A DNA stretch of 64,000 bases. It comes from Corynebacterium meridianum. GTDB taxonomy: Bacteria; Actinomycetota; Actinomycetes; Mycobacteriales; Mycobacteriaceae. Made by a program: the position numbers and the translations under genes. Shown one piece after another: positions 1 through 9,679 of this stretch (position 1 is its first letter; each line of letters opens with the position of its first letter). The notes beneath the pieces are model-generated. The model saw nothing but the letters and a program-made list of their open reading frames with translations. It did not search any database and was not told the origin of the DNA. The stretch spans positions 372,001 to 436,000 of the forward strand of contig NZ_JAEIOS010000009.1 of assembly GCF_016342265.1 (NCBI RefSeq). Direction: 5' to 3'.

Positions 1-794
<794 letters not shown>

Positions 795-1032
795 CTATGC
801 CTTTTGGATGATGCTTCGGTTGTCGTTCTACGTGGCGCCGCACAGGCCCTCAACCGGAACACACCACCCGGGCAGTACCTCACACAACCGGAAATAACCG
901 GGCGTTTTAGGGAGATGCACCCCGGAGGGATCTGATGGTCGGCGACCATGCGGAACGCTCATCTTCAATTGTTCCATGAAATGCCCGGGCGCGCCGCCGG
1001 ACCACACATCCGGGCACCACATCACACCGCCG

Positions 1033-1821
1033 TCACACCGGCGGTTGGCGAAGCGCGTAGGCCGCGGCGGCGTCCCGGACCTTGATGAGGTAGTCGGCGG
1101 AGTTGTTGTAGGACCGGATCGCCTGGGTCCAGCCTTCCGGGGTCGCGAGGTCACGGTCGTGTGCACAGAGCAGGCGTGCGGACGCGAGGGCCGCATCATC
1201 GATCTGCTGGGGATCCGCGGTACCGTCGCCGTTCGCGTCCCGGCCGTAGATGCGCCACGAGGAGGGGATGAACTGCATGGGGCCGACGGCGCGGTCGAAT
1301 TCGGCGTCGCCGTCGAGTTCCCCACCGTCGGTGTCCGGCACCCGCGCGAGGCCCGGGCCGCCGTCCAGGGGCACACCGATGACCGGTGGGTCTACGACCC
1401 CTTCCGCACCGATCCGGGAACCGCCGAAGATCCTGCCCGAGTAGGTTCCGTGCCGGGTCTCGACGTGACCGATTCCGGCGAGGGTGTTCCAGGCGAGGTG
1501 GCAGTTCGGCCAGCTCTGCTGGGCGATGAGCGCCGCATTGCCGTACGCCTGGACCGCCGCGACGGGGATCCCCGTGTCCGCGGCGATCGGTTCGGCCCAG
1601 AATCCGAGCTTTAGCGAGGTTCTTCCGGGGGCGTTGACGTCGATCTGCGGGACCGCCTCCCCCACCGCCGGAGGGACATTGTCGGGCACGGGCTGCAGTT
1701 GCCTGATCGGACTGGGACCGTCGAGAAAGGACAGGATCCAGCCGACGAATGCGACGACCATCACCACGGCCAGGACCGAGGTGAGGCCGGCGACGAAGGT
1801 GCGGCGGACTGCGGATCTCAT
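1033..1821 (-). CDS. Membrane-anchored lytic murein transglycosylase, LpqU-like
   Basis: Predicted SLT_2/MltB-type lytic transglycosylase that would cleave peptidoglycan glycan strands outside the membrane. An N-terminal membrane segment (about residues 5-30, AGLTSVLAVVMVVAFVGW) anchors a domain with GIGHVETRHGTYSG, where the Glu is the likely catalytic acid, AVGPMQFIPSSW, and a DANGDGTADPQQIDDAALASA segment typical of the family. I chose the ATG at 1821 (262 aa) because a TACAAT -10 element lies 8 bases upstream, consistent with a leaderless mRNA; a GTG eight codons earlier (1845) also has a purine-rich stretch just before it. It sits in the position of lpqU (Rv1022) beside eno. There is no obvious lipobox here, unlike lipoprotein LpqU, so the symbol is not assigned. 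Confidence 0.85.
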   Translation of the reverse strand: MRSAVRRTFVAGLTSVLAVVMVVAFVGWILSFLDGPSPIRQLQPVPDNVPPAVGEAVPQIDVNAPGRTSLKLGFWAEPIAADTGIPVAAVQAYGNAALIAQQSWPNCHLAWNTLAGIGHVETRHGTYSGRIFGGSRIGAEGVVDPPVIGVPLDGGPGLARVPDTDGGELDGDAEFDRAVGPMQFIPSSWRIYGRDANGDGTADPQQIDDAALASARLLCAHDRDLATPEGWTQAIRSYNNSADYLIKVRDAAAAYALRQPPV

Positions 1822-1829
1822 AGCGGCGA

Positions 1830-1835
1830 ATTGTA
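1830..1835 (-). promoter_or_regulatory. -10 element of a probable leaderless promoter (lpqU-like gene)
   Basis: TACAAT on the minus strand lies 8 bases before the ATG at 1821. No ribosome site lies between it and that ATG. Confidence 0.5.
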
Positions 1836-2005
1836 CCCGTGCCACTCCCCCGGAAAGCCAGCCCTGCAGAACATCCGCACCACCGGTACCAATTACCTCT
1901 CTGATTGTTTTTCTTCACTTCAGTAACGGGTGGGGCTACAGTTTCAACCAGACCCCGTCCGCCGGCCACCGAACGGACCCCACCGAATAAGGATTCAGGA
2001 GAATC

Positions 2006-2434
2006 ATGTTCCTCAGACGCGCCCTCACCGCAGCCGCCACCACCGCCCTCATCGCCACCGGAGTCGCCGCCCCGGCCTCCGCTGCCCCGTTCGGCACCAT
2101 CGGACTTCTCCTCGGCACGAACACCGCAGCCGAGGTATCGTGCACCGACCTCGGGGTACTGCTCCGCAGCACGAACATGATCACCGACACAACCACCGCG
2201 CGTGAGCTCACCGGAAATCTGACCACCGCGGGTGACCGGCTCGTCGAATCCCTGGGACTCCGGGGAACCGCGAACCTCATCACCGCCAAGACCGCCGGCG
2301 ACATCACGGGTCGCGCACGGGAATGTGGACTCGTCAAGCCCGACCCGATCGATGACGCACTCGCCGCGATCGGCAGTTCGGACCTGTCCCGGCAGCTGCC
2401 CGTGCTGAGCTCCGCCATCAAGCTGGCCAACTGA
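2006..2434 (+). CDS. Small secreted protein of unknown function, paralogue A
   Basis: 142 aa with a Sec signal peptide (MFLRR, hydrophobic stretch, cleavage likely after ASA near residue 26). AGGAG lies 5 bases before the ATG. The mature part is about 115 residues with two cysteines, one in EVSCTDL and one in ARECGLV, which could form a disulfide outside the cell. The downstream gene repeats the same plan (hydrophobic GLLLG/GFLFG, Cys, about 60 residues, Cys, then a GSS-containing C-terminal helix), so the two are tandem paralogues. I do not recognise the family. The pair lies on the plus strand between mazG and the lpqU-like gene, interrupting an otherwise conserved minus-strand order. Surface or cell-envelope role is only an inference from the signal peptide. 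Confidence 0.8.
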   Translation: MFLRRALTAAATTALIATGVAAPASAAPFGTIGLLLGTNTAAEVSCTDLGVLLRSTNMITDTTTARELTGNLTTAGDRLVESLGLRGTANLITAKTAGDITGRARECGLVKPDPIDDALAAIGSSDLSRQLPVLSSAIKLAN

Positions 2435-2528
2435 CGGACTCCCGTCCGTTGTCCGGATGACGCGAAACAGGACGGGTTTTTCGGATAAGGTGGCAGCACG
2501 TCACCGAATAGCCCTCATGAGGAGCAGT

Positions 2529-3050
2529 ATGTTCAGCAAACGCCTAATCGCCGCGACCGCCACGGTCGCCATCGCGACCGCCGGACTGGCGGCCCCCGCA
2601 GCCGCCTACGAGACCGAGTTCCGCGGATTCCTCTTCGGGGACACCGCGGCATCGGCGATACCCTGCGCAGATGTCAAGAGCGTGCTCACCGACGCGGGCA
2701 TCCTGAAGAAGGACATGACCGAGAGCGGCCTGCGGAAGGCGATCAACGACAAGAACACCGCGATCGTCCAGCAGCTCTACGGCTCGCCCGACGCGACCGA
2801 ACCGGTCTCCGAGAACCAGGCCAAAGAGCTGGCCAAGCGCGCCAAGAAGTGCGACCTGGTCAAGGATGAGGACGCGGACACCATCATCGGAGGTGCCGGT
2901 TTCGGCAGCTCCGAGATCACGAAGATCCTCCAGTCCCTGGTGAAGCTCCTCAATGCCCTGAACCCGGCCAAGTTCCACCTGGACAAGCTCGTCGGTCTCA
3001 CCGCACCGGCGGGCAACACCCCCGCGCTGAGCTCCGGCCTACCGCGCTAG
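2529..3050 (+). CDS. Small secreted protein of unknown function, paralogue B
   Basis: 173 aa starting at the ATG at 2529, chosen over an ATG 24 codons upstream because AGGAG stands 4 bases before it and the signal peptide then begins immediately (MFSKRLIAATATVAIATAG; cleavage near AAA-YE). The mature protein has cysteines in IPCADV and AKKCDLV, at matching positions to paralogue A, a lysine-rich middle and a hydrophobic segment ILQSLVKLLNAL near residue 140. The C-terminal tail is extended by about 30 residues relative to A. It lies 94 bases downstream of A and is followed by a strong terminator, so the two may be co-transcribed. Function unknown. Confidence 0.8.
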   Translation: MFSKRLIAATATVAIATAGLAAPAAAYETEFRGFLFGDTAASAIPCADVKSVLTDAGILKKDMTESGLRKAINDKNTAIVQQLYGSPDATEPVSENQAKELAKRAKKCDLVKDEDADTIIGGAGFGSSEITKILQSLVKLLNALNPAKFHLDKLVGLTAPAGNTPALSSGLPR

Positions 3051-3070
3051 CCGCACACACACCACGGAGA

Positions 3071-3108
3071 GCCGGGGCGGTGACGAAGTGTCACCCGCCC
3101 CGGCTTTT
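3071..3108. terminator. Rho-independent terminator between convergent genes
   Basis: A 14-bp GC-rich stem (GCCGGGGCGG-TGAC with its complement at 3088-3104, one bulged base) is followed by TTTT on the plus strand. It ends the small secreted pair. The same bases encode the last codons and TGA of mazG on the other strand, so the mazG end is part of the stem. Confidence 0.85.
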
Positions 3109-3720
3109 CGCCGCCTGCCACAGGCTCTCCTGCTGTTCGACGGGGACCGTGGCGCTGGTCCCATCGAACAGGTAGGGCGCCCTGCGACGCAGCTTGGAGG
3201 TAAAGGAGTCGGCGACGTCGTCGAGGTCGAAATCTCCGCGCCTCGCGGCGATCTCGGCGTGGAAGAGCACCTGGAGCAGTACGTCCGCCAGTTCCCCGCG
3301 AAGTTCGGTCGCGGTACCGGCGCCGTCCGCATGGGCCCGGGCCGCCGCGGCGAATTCCTCGGTCTCCTCCCGCAGATACGGGAGCAGACTGACGTGGTCC
3401 TGGCCCCGCTCCCACTCCCCGATCCGCAGAGCCCGGGTCATCACCACCCGGGCCGCCGCGATACCCGATGCGCCCGGTCCCCGGATCTTCTCACCCGCGG
3501 CCGATCGACGCAGGGTCTCCGGTGAACCGGGATCGGTGTCCACCCAGACCGTCGCCGACCCCGCGATCGACTCCCGGAGCCCGCACCCCAGCACGAGTTT
3601 CCGCACCACACCTGGAACGGACCCGCCGAATGCGACCGTATGCCCCGCCTCGGCGGCGGCGGCGATCACCTCCGCCGGAATCAGCGTGGGTGATGCGGGA
3701 TCGAGCAGCAGAACCGTCAT
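3091..3720 (-). CDS. mazG: MazG-family nucleoside triphosphate pyrophosphohydrolase
   Basis: 209 aa. MazG enzymes hydrolyse (d)NTPs, including damaged ones, to monophosphates and pyrophosphate. The C-terminal half carries the all-alpha MazG signature: REETEEF near residue 125, then ELRGELADVLLQVLFHAEIA about 20 residues later, giving the EExxE...ExxD metal-binding arrangement. The N-terminal 90 residues are a non-catalytic extension as in mycobacterial MazG. It follows mfd with a 22-base gap. A TAGGAT -10 element 6 bases before the ATG suggests its own leaderless promoter besides read-through from mfd. Confidence 0.9.
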   Translation of the reverse strand: MTVLLLDPASPTLIPAEVIAAAAEAGHTVAFGGSVPGVVRKLVLGCGLRESIAGSATVWVDTDPGSPETLRRSAAGEKIRGPGASGIAAARVVMTRALRIGEWERGQDHVSLLPYLREETEEFAAAARAHADGAGTATELRGELADVLLQVLFHAEIAARRGDFDLDDVADSFTSKLRRRAPYLFDGTSATVPVEQQESLWQAAKSRGG

Positions 3721-3726
3721 GCGGTC

Positions 3727-3732
3727 ATCCTA
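3727..3732 (-). promoter_or_regulatory. -10 element of a probable leaderless promoter (mazG)
   Basis: TAGGAT on the minus strand ends 6 bases before the mazG ATG, inside the 22-base mfd-mazG gap. Confidence 0.5.
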
Positions 3733-3742
3733 GCGGCGGATT

Positions 3743-6700
3743 TCAGCCACCGATCGAGATGATCCCCGGTTTCCGGCCGCCCGCCCCGACCTTGCCGCCG
3801 GTGACGTCCAGGGGCGGCACGTCGAACATCGCGGAGAGGAAGTCCGCGCACCACTGGATGAGGGCCACGTCGCGCAGCTGCGGATCGGTGACCTTCCTGC
3901 CTGCCTTCGGAAAGCTCAGCTGGATGGCCTTCGCCGCCGCCCGGTAGTTGGACCCAGGGTAGAGGCGCTTCAGCCGGACCTGCTTCGAGTCCGGCAGATC
4001 GACCGGGTGCACCTTGATCCTGGTGCCCTGGACCCCGATGTCGGTGATCCCCGCGGCGCGGCACTGGTGCCTCAGGCGTGCGACGGACAGCAGCCGCTCG
4101 ACCTCGACCGGAATGGGGCCGTAGCGGTCCTCCATCTCCTCCACCGCGAGCCGCAGGTCCGTCTCCGTCTGGGACTGGGCGAGCTTCCGGTAGACCTCGA
4201 GGCGCAGGCGCTCGGAGTTGATGTAGTTCTCCGGGATGTGCGCGTCGACGGGGAGATCGACCCGGATCTCCTTCGGTGCCTTGTCCGTCGCATCCAGCGG
4301 TTTTCCGTCGGCGATGGCGCGGTACATCTCGACGGCCTCGCCGACGAGCCGGACGTAGAGGTCGAAACCGACACCGGCGATGTGTCCGGACTGCTCCGCA
4401 CCCAGCACGTTGCCCGCGCCACGCATCTCCAGGTCCTTCATGGCGACGGCCATGCCCGCGCCGAGGTCGTTGTTCTGCGCGATCGTCGCCAACCGGTCGT
4501 AGGAGGTTTCCGTGAGCATCTGCCCCTTCGGGTAGAGGAAGTAGGCGTAGCCCCGCTCCCGGGAACGCCCGACCCGGCCGCGCAGCTGGTGCAGCTGGCT
4601 CAGCCCCATGTGGTGGGCGTTCTCGACGATGAGGGTGTTGGCGTTGGCGATGTCGAGACCGGTCTCGACGATGGTGGTGCACACCAGCACGTCGTACTCG
4701 CGGTCCCAGAAGCCCTGGACGGTCTGCTCGAGCTGCTCCTCGGCCATCTGTCCGTGGGCGACGACGACCCGGGCCTCCGGGATGAGCGCACGCAGCTGCG
4801 CGGCGCGCTTCTCGATGGTCTTGACCTTGTTGTGCACGTAGAACACCTGGCCGTCGCGCAGGAGCTCACGGCGGATCGCCGCGGCGATCTGCTTGTCCTC
4901 CTGTGCGCCCACGTAGGTGAGCACCGGGTGCCGATCCTCGGGCGGGGTGAGGATCGTCGACATCTCCCGGATCCCGGCCATCGACATCTCCAGGGTCCTC
5001 GGGATCGGGGTCGCCGACATCGTCAGGACGTCGACGTGGGTGCGCAGTGCCTTGATGTGTTCCTTGTGCTCCACGCCGAAACGCTGCTCCTCGTCGACGA
5101 TGACGAGCCCGAGGTTCTTCCAGCCCACGCCGGTCTGGAGCAGGCGGTGGGTGCCGATGACGATGTCGATCGTTCCGTCCTTCAGCCCCCGGAGGATCCG
5201 CTTCGAGTCTGATCCGGAGGTGAACCGCGACAGTCCCTCGACGGTGACGGGGAAACCGTCCATCCGTTCGGTGAACGTCGCCAGGTGCTGCTGGGCGAGC
5301 AGCGTCGTGGGGACGAGGACCGCGACCTGGCGGCCGTCCTGGACCGCCTTGAACGCGGCCCTGACTGCGACCTCGGTCTTGCCGTAGCCGACATCGCCGA
5401 CGACGACCCGGTCCATGGGCACGGGTTTCTCCATGTCCTCCTTCACGGCATCGATCGCGAGCATCTGGTCCTCGGTCTCGACGTATGGGAAGTTGTCCTC
5501 CATCTCCCGCTGCCAGGGGCTGTCCGGCGCGAACGGGTGTCCCGGGGAGCCCTGCCGCTTCGCGTAGAGCTCGATGAGCTCACCGGCGATCTCCCGGACG
5601 GCGGACCGGGCCTTCTTCTTGGTGTTCTTCCAGTCCGAGCCGCCCATCTTCGACAGGGCGGGTTTCTCCCCGCCGACGTAGCGTGAGAGCAGGTCGAGGG
5701 CGTCCATCGGGACATAGAGCTGGTCTCCCGGCCCACCGCGCCGCGACGGCGCGTACTCGATGACCAGGTACTCCCGGCGGGATGTGCCGTCGCCCGTGGT
5801 GATGGTCCGCTCCGTCATCTCCACGAAACGGCCGATACCGTGGGACTCGTGGACGACGAGGTCCCCGGGCTTCAGCGCCAGCGGGTCAACCTTGTTCCGG
5901 CGCTTGGCGGGGCGCCGTTTGGCGCCGGCGATGTCACCGACACGGTTGCCGGTCAGGTCGGTCTCGGTGATCACGACCAGCGGGAGGGCCGCGGCATCCT
6001 TCAGTTTGCGGACCTTCGGGAACACCAGGCCCGCGTGACTCAGTGCCTGGTATAGGGTGACCTCGCCCGGGGACGGCTCCCAACCCGGCGTCGCCACATG
6101 GGTGGGGATCCCCTTCTCCCGGAACCTCTCGGTCATCCGTTTGACCGGTCCGGCGCCCGGCGCGATGAACGCCGCCCGCCCCCCGGCGCGGGTGTGCTCG
6201 AGGAGCAGCGCCATCATGGCGTCGATCTCCTTCAGATCTCCGCGCGGTGTCGGTCCGGGTACGAAGTCCAGCGGGAGAGTCTCCGATTCGGTGGCGTCCC
6301 CGAGCATCCCCGAAGGGCCGAAGGTCCACCACGGCGATCCGACGGTACGGGCGGATACCTCGAGCGACTCCCAGGACCTGTAGGACCCGGGTGACAGGTC
6401 GAGCCCCTCGGCCGCGACGGGGCCGGTGGCCCCCATCGCTGCGGCCTCCCAGCCTGCGGCGAGGAACTCGTCGTCGGTGGTGATCAGGTCGTCGATGCGG
6501 GTGCGGATCTTCTCCGGGGCACAGGCGAGGATGTGGGTGCCCTCGGGCATCAGTTCGGGGAGGCTGACCAGGGGGGTGTCGGTGAGAACCGGGATCAGTG
6601 CCTCCATGCCGTCGGCGGGCTGTCCCTCACCGAGTGCGGTGAGCAGTTCGACCAGGGTGGCGTTGCCGGGGTGGCTGACCGCGAGTTTCCGGGCCCGGTC

Positions 6701-7426
6701 GGAGACCGCGTCGTCGACGAGCAGTTCACGGCAGGGGTAGATCTCCACCTCCCCGACCTCGAGTTCGGGGATCGTGCGCTGGTCCGCGACGGAGAACTGG
6801 CGGACGTCGGTGATCTCGTCGCCCCAGAACTCCACGCGCACCGGGTAGTTGAGTGTGGTGGGGAAGATGTCGATGATGCCGCCGCGGGTCGCGAACTCCC
6901 CTCGCCGCGCGACCATGTCCACGTGCCGGTACGCCCGGCCGACCAGTCCCCGCACCAGGGAGTCGAAGTCGTACTCGCGTTCTTCGGCGAGGATCACCGG
7001 ATCGCGGCCGGGCGCGGTCTCGAGCACTGGTTGGCAGAAGCCGCGGGCCGCGGTCACGACGACGCGCAGGCGTCCCGCGGAGAGATCGTGCAGGACCTTC
7101 GCCCGACGTCCGACGGTGTCCACCCCGGGGCTCAACCGTTCGTGCGGCAGCGTCTCCCAGGAGGGGAACCACGCGACCTTCTCCCCCAGCATCGCGCTGA
7201 GTTCCGCCGTGAGGTCCTCGGCCTCCCGGCCGGTGGCGGTGACGACCAGCAGCGGTGCGTGGTGCGCGAGGGCCCCTATCATCCAGGGCCGGACCTGATC
7301 GATCCCCGTCACATGCAGTCGAGGTTCCCCGACCTGACCGACCAGTCCCTTGATCTTGGGGTCGGTCGCCGCGACCTTGAGCAGGCCGGCGAGCGCAGGT
7401 GTCGACGCGGACGGTTTCTGGGGCAA
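3743..7426 (-). CDS. mfd: Transcription-repair coupling factor
   Basis: 1227 aa, usual length for Mfd, which removes RNA polymerase stalled at lesions and recruits UvrA. Domains in order: UvrB-like N-terminal module; CarD-like RNA-polymerase-interacting domain around residues 515-560 ([15 protein letters not shown]); translocase motor with Walker [10 protein letters not shown] near residue 680 and DEEQRFG near 777; helicase C-domain with [14 protein letters not shown]; and TRCF C-terminal domain. I place the start at TTG 7426: AGGAG lies 5 bases upstream and the protein begins [16 protein letters not shown]. The frame stays open another 92 codons upstream but reads into Arg/His-rich non-protein-like sequence over the preceding tetR gene. 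It follows the Rv1019-like tetR with a 68-base gap. Confidence 0.97.
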   Translation of the reverse strand: MPQKPSASTPALAGLLKVAATDPKIKGLVGQVGEPRLHVTGIDQVRPWMIGALAHHAPLLVVTATGREAEDLTAELSAMLGEKVAWFPSWETLPHERLSPGVDTVGRRAKVLHDLSAGRLRVVVTAARGFCQPVLETAPGRDPVILAEEREYDFDSLVRGLVGRAYRHVDMVARRGEFATRGGIIDIFPTTLNYPVRVEFWGDEITDVRQFSVADQRTIPELEVGEVEIYPCRELLVDDAVSDRARKLAVSHPGNATLVELLTALGEGQPADGMEALIPVLTDTPLVSLPELMPEGTHILACAPEKIRTRIDDLITTDDEFLAAGWEAAAMGATGPVAAEGLDLSPGSYRSWESLEVSARTVGSPWWTFGPSGMLGDATESETLPLDFVPGPTPRGDLKEIDAMMALLLEHTRAGGRAAFIAPGAGPVKRMTERFREKGIPTHVATPGWEPSPGEVTLYQALSHAGLVFPKVRKLKDAAALPLVVITETDLTGNRVGDIAGAKRRPAKRRNKVDPLALKPGDLVVHESHGIGRFVEMTERTITTGDGTSRREYLVIEYAPSRRGGPGDQLYVPMDALDLLSRYVGGEKPALSKMGGSDWKNTKKKARSAVREIAGELIELYAKRQGSPGHPFAPDSPWQREMEDNFPYVETEDQMLAIDAVKEDMEKPVPMDRVVVGDVGYGKTEVAVRAAFKAVQDGRQVAVLVPTTLLAQQHLATFTERMDGFPVTVEGLSRFTSGSDSKRILRGLKDGTIDIVIGTHRLLQTGVGWKNLGLVIVDEEQRFGVEHKEHIKALRTHVDVLTMSATPIPRTLEMSMAGIREMSTILTPPEDRHPVLTYVGAQEDKQIAAAIRRELLRDGQVFYVHNKVKTIEKRAAQLRALIPEARVVVAHGQMAEEQLEQTVQGFWDREYDVLVCTTIVETGLDIANANTLIVENAHHMGLSQLHQLRGRVGRSRERGYAYFLYPKGQMLTETSYDRLATIAQNNDLGAGMAVAMKDLEMRGAGNVLGAEQSGHIAGVGFDLYVRLVGEAVEMYRAIADGKPLDATDKAPKEIRVDLPVDAHIPENYINSERLRLEVYRKLAQSQTETDLRLAVEEMEDRYGPIPVEVERLLSVARLRHQCRAAGITDIGVQGTRIKVHPVDLPDSKQVRLKRLYPGSNYRAAAKAIQLSFPKAGRKVTDPQLRDVALIQWCADFLSAMFDVPPLDVTGGKVGAGGRKPGIISIGG

Positions 7427-7494
7427 GGTGACTCCTGACGTGACGTTCCGGGGCACGGTGCCCCGTCGTTGATGATGGTGGTGGACGCAGCGGC

Positions 7495-8193
7495 TCAGCG
7501 TCCGGGCCCGGTGACGGCGGCGTCCCCGGTCGCTCCGGGTTCTTCCGACGCACCATCCGTCCCGGTGTCCGGGGTACCGTCCGCGGTGGCCATCGTCCGC
7601 AGCCGGGGTGTGGCCTCCATTCCGGCGAGACCGTTCCAGCAGAGGTTGACGATGTGCGCGGCGACCTCCTCCTTGGGGGGTTCCCGAACGTCCAACCACC
7701 ACTGGGCCGTCGTCGAGACCATACCCACCAGCGCCTGACCGTACAGCACCGCGTAGTCCGGATTGAGCCCCGAACGGGTGAATGCGTGGGCGAGGATGTG
7801 CGCGACCTGCCCCACCGCGTCGTTGAGCATCGTCGAGTAGCTGCGTTCGGCACCGGGGGTCAGGTCGCGGACGAGAATCTGGAATCCGTCGGTATGCTCC
7901 TCCACGTAGCTGAAGAGCGCGAGTACGACACGCTCGATGCGTTCGCGCGACCGTCCAGTGGACAGCGATCCGGTGATCAGGGCCTCCAGCCGCAGCATCT
8001 CACGGTCGACGACGACGGCGTACAGTCCCTCCTTGCCTCCGAAGTGCTCGTAGACCACCGGTTTGGACACCCCTGCCCTGGCCGCGATCTCCTCGACGCT
8101 GGTGGCCTCGAAACCGCGTTCGGCGAACACTTCCCGACCGACGTTGATCAACTGCTCACGACGCTGCTTGCCGGTCATCCGCTGCCTCACCAT
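7495..8193 (-). CDS. TetR-family regulator upstream of mfd (Rv1019-like)
   Basis: 232 aa. N-terminal TetR helix-turn-helix at about residues 10-55 ([28 protein letters not shown]), followed by a helical ligand domain of the TetR_C type and a Thr/Gly/Ala-rich C-terminal tail of about 35 residues that looks disordered. The ATG at 8193 is preceded by TAGGAT with a 7-base gap, suggesting a leaderless transcript. Its place directly upstream of mfd matches Rv1019 in mycobacteria, so the two may be co-transcribed. Ligand and operator are not visible in the sequence. Confidence 0.9.
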   Translation of the reverse strand: MVRQRMTGKQRREQLINVGREVFAERGFEATSVEEIAARAGVSKPVVYEHFGGKEGLYAVVVDREMLRLEALITGSLSTGRSRERIERVVLALFSYVEEHTDGFQILVRDLTPGAERSYSTMLNDAVGQVAHILAHAFTRSGLNPDYAVLYGQALVGMVSTTAQWWLDVREPPKEEVAAHIVNLCWNGLAGMEATPRLRTMATADGTPDTGTDGASEEPGATGDAAVTGPGR

Positions 8194-8200
8194 GGTGACG

Positions 8201-8206
8201 ATCCTA
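8201..8206 (-). promoter_or_regulatory. -10 element of a probable leaderless promoter (tetR)
   Basis: TAGGAT on the minus strand, 7 bases before the ATG at 8193. Confidence 0.5.
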
Positions 8207-8280
8207 CCGCCCCTCCCGAATCGGGAGACCTCCCTGTCGTACGGTAGAGTCTCAAGCGCCGCGATCTTCTGAGCGGCGTT

Positions 8281-8350
8281 TCCCCGTGGTGTAATTGGCA
8301 ACACTCTGGTTTTTGGTACCAGCTTTCCAGGTTCGAGTCCTGGCGGGGAA
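8281..8350 (+). tRNA. tRNA-Gln (anticodon UUG)
   Basis: Cloverleaf assembled by eye: acceptor TCCCCGT pairs with GCGGGGA (one T-G), short D arm around TAATTGGCAA, anticodon stem CTGGT/ACCAG with loop TTTTGGT giving anticodon TTG, T stem CCAGG/CCTGG with loop TTCGAGT, discriminator A at 8350. CCA is not encoded. A TAGAGT hexamer at 8245-8250 is a plausible -10 element for its transcription. It lies between the divergent tetR and the secreted protein gene. Confidence 0.93.
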
Positions 8351-8362
8351 GCTCTTCCATTC

Positions 8363-8378
8363 ATCCCCGTTCGGGGAT
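8363..8378 (+). terminator. Small hairpin after tRNA-Gln
   Basis: ATCCCC-GTTC-GGGGAT is a perfect 6-bp stem 12 bases after the tRNA. There is no T run, so it may be a weak terminator or a 3'-end processing structure. Confidence 0.35.
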
Positions 8379-8441
8379 TAGTCTGGGTGTACCACCGCAC
8401 CGCTCCGACCGGTGAGTGGTGCATCAGACAGGGAGGAACCC

Positions 8442-9596
8442 GTGTCCCACACCCCAGCCATGGCCCGCCGGATGCCCCGGACCGTGTTCGCCGCCGCGAG
8501 CGTCGCGCTCATCTCGATCAGCCCGGTCGCGGTCGCCACCACCGCCGCCGCTGAACCTGCCCCGGCCCCCGCCGACTCCTGCGCATGGACCGCGACCGCC
8601 AGCCTCACCAGCACCGACGACGCGGATCGGGCCACCGGCGATGTCCCCTACCGCGTCAGCCTGCAGCTGCGGAAGAAGGCGACGCGCGACCACCTGGAGT
8701 GGCGTCCCTCGGTCCGGATCTTCCAGCAGATCGCGGACACCGCGCACCGCGACGCAGACGGCGAACCGGCGACCTACCGACAGCTGACATCCGGCTACGA
8801 CTTCACCTTCACCACAGGAGCGGAGCCGGAGGCCGTGTACACCGTCGAAGATCTCCGCCGCGCCGACGGCCTCCGCGCCTATACCGCCGGGTTCAACCAG
8901 TACTCCACGGACGACACCTCCGCCATGTCCGCCGGAGAGACGATCTCCATCGGCATCGACGATTCCGCCGAGCTCGCATTCAACAGCGATCCCGCGCACC
9001 GCGACCGGGGGTTCGGACTCGGGAAGCTCGTCAGCGCAGCCGTCCCAGCCAGTCGAACGGGATACACCGCCACCGCGACCATCAGCGGCCGTACCATCCC
9101 TTACCCCTGGCAGAACGCCGCCTGCCACGATCTGGGGGTTCACGCCGCCGCCGACAAAGTGTCCGCTCCCGCGGGGACACGCACGATGATCGGAACCGTT
9201 TCCGGAACAACCTCCGACACGACGGGATTCGCGGTGCGTCTACTCGGTGCCGACGGTGCCGAGATCGGGTCGGGCGACGTTGCCGCCGACGGAACGGTCG
9301 GCATCCGTCCGAACGAGGGCACCACCGGCGGGGCTACCGCAAGGATCATCCGGACCCAGGTCAATCCCGTCGACGGAAGTACCACCACCGCCACGATCGG
9401 AGAGATCCCGCTCACGGTCATCGATCCTCCGGCGGTTCCCGACCCCGGAAACGGCGGGAAGCCGGACTCCGATACCGGACTTCTCGCCCTGCTGAAATCC
9501 GTATTCGGACCGTTCCTCGACCGGCTGGCCTCCTTCCTCAACGGATTCTCATCCACCGTGGTGTCCGCAGCCGCCGATTCATCTGAACATCGTTGA
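8442..9596 (+). CDS. Secreted protein of unknown function
   Basis: 384 aa from the GTG at 8442, preceded by GGGAGGAA with good spacing; an in-frame ATG ten codons earlier lacks a site. A signal peptide is clear (MARRMPRTVFAAASVALISI..., cleavage near TAAAEPAP, residue 38). The mature part has two widely spaced cysteines (DSCAWTA and NAACHDL, about 185 residues apart), many Thr/Asp/Gly residues consistent with beta-rich extracellular folds, then a Pro/Gly linker and a hydrophobic C-terminal segment (LLALLKSVFGPFLDRLASFL) that could be an amphipathic or membrane-associated helix. No LPXTG motif. I do not recognise the family. It lies between tRNA-Gln and glmU with no evident operon partner. Confidence 0.85.
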   Translation: MSHTPAMARRMPRTVFAAASVALISISPVAVATTAAAEPAPAPADSCAWTATASLTSTDDADRATGDVPYRVSLQLRKKATRDHLEWRPSVRIFQQIADTAHRDADGEPATYRQLTSGYDFTFTTGAEPEAVYTVEDLRRADGLRAYTAGFNQYSTDDTSAMSAGETISIGIDDSAELAFNSDPAHRDRGFGLGKLVSAAVPASRTGYTATATISGRTIPYPWQNAACHDLGVHAAADKVSAPAGTRTMIGTVSGTTSDTTGFAVRLLGADGAEIGSGDVAADGTVGIRPNEGTTGGATARIIRTQVNPVDGSTTTATIGEIPLTVIDPPAVPDPGNGGKPDSDTGLLALLKSVFGPFLDRLASFLNGFSSTVVSAAADSSEHR

Positions 9597-9679
9597 CCCG
9601 AACACGGGTTGAACCGCCGGGGCTCCGGTAGCGTGGGAGTGAACGAATCCGTCTTTCACACCCCATGATCGGAGCCCCC

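Noticed and set aside
7427..7702. N-terminal extension of mfd by 92 codons
   Set aside because: Reads as Arg/His-rich sequence in the wrong frame of the upstream tetR gene; a TTG with AGGAG gives the family length.
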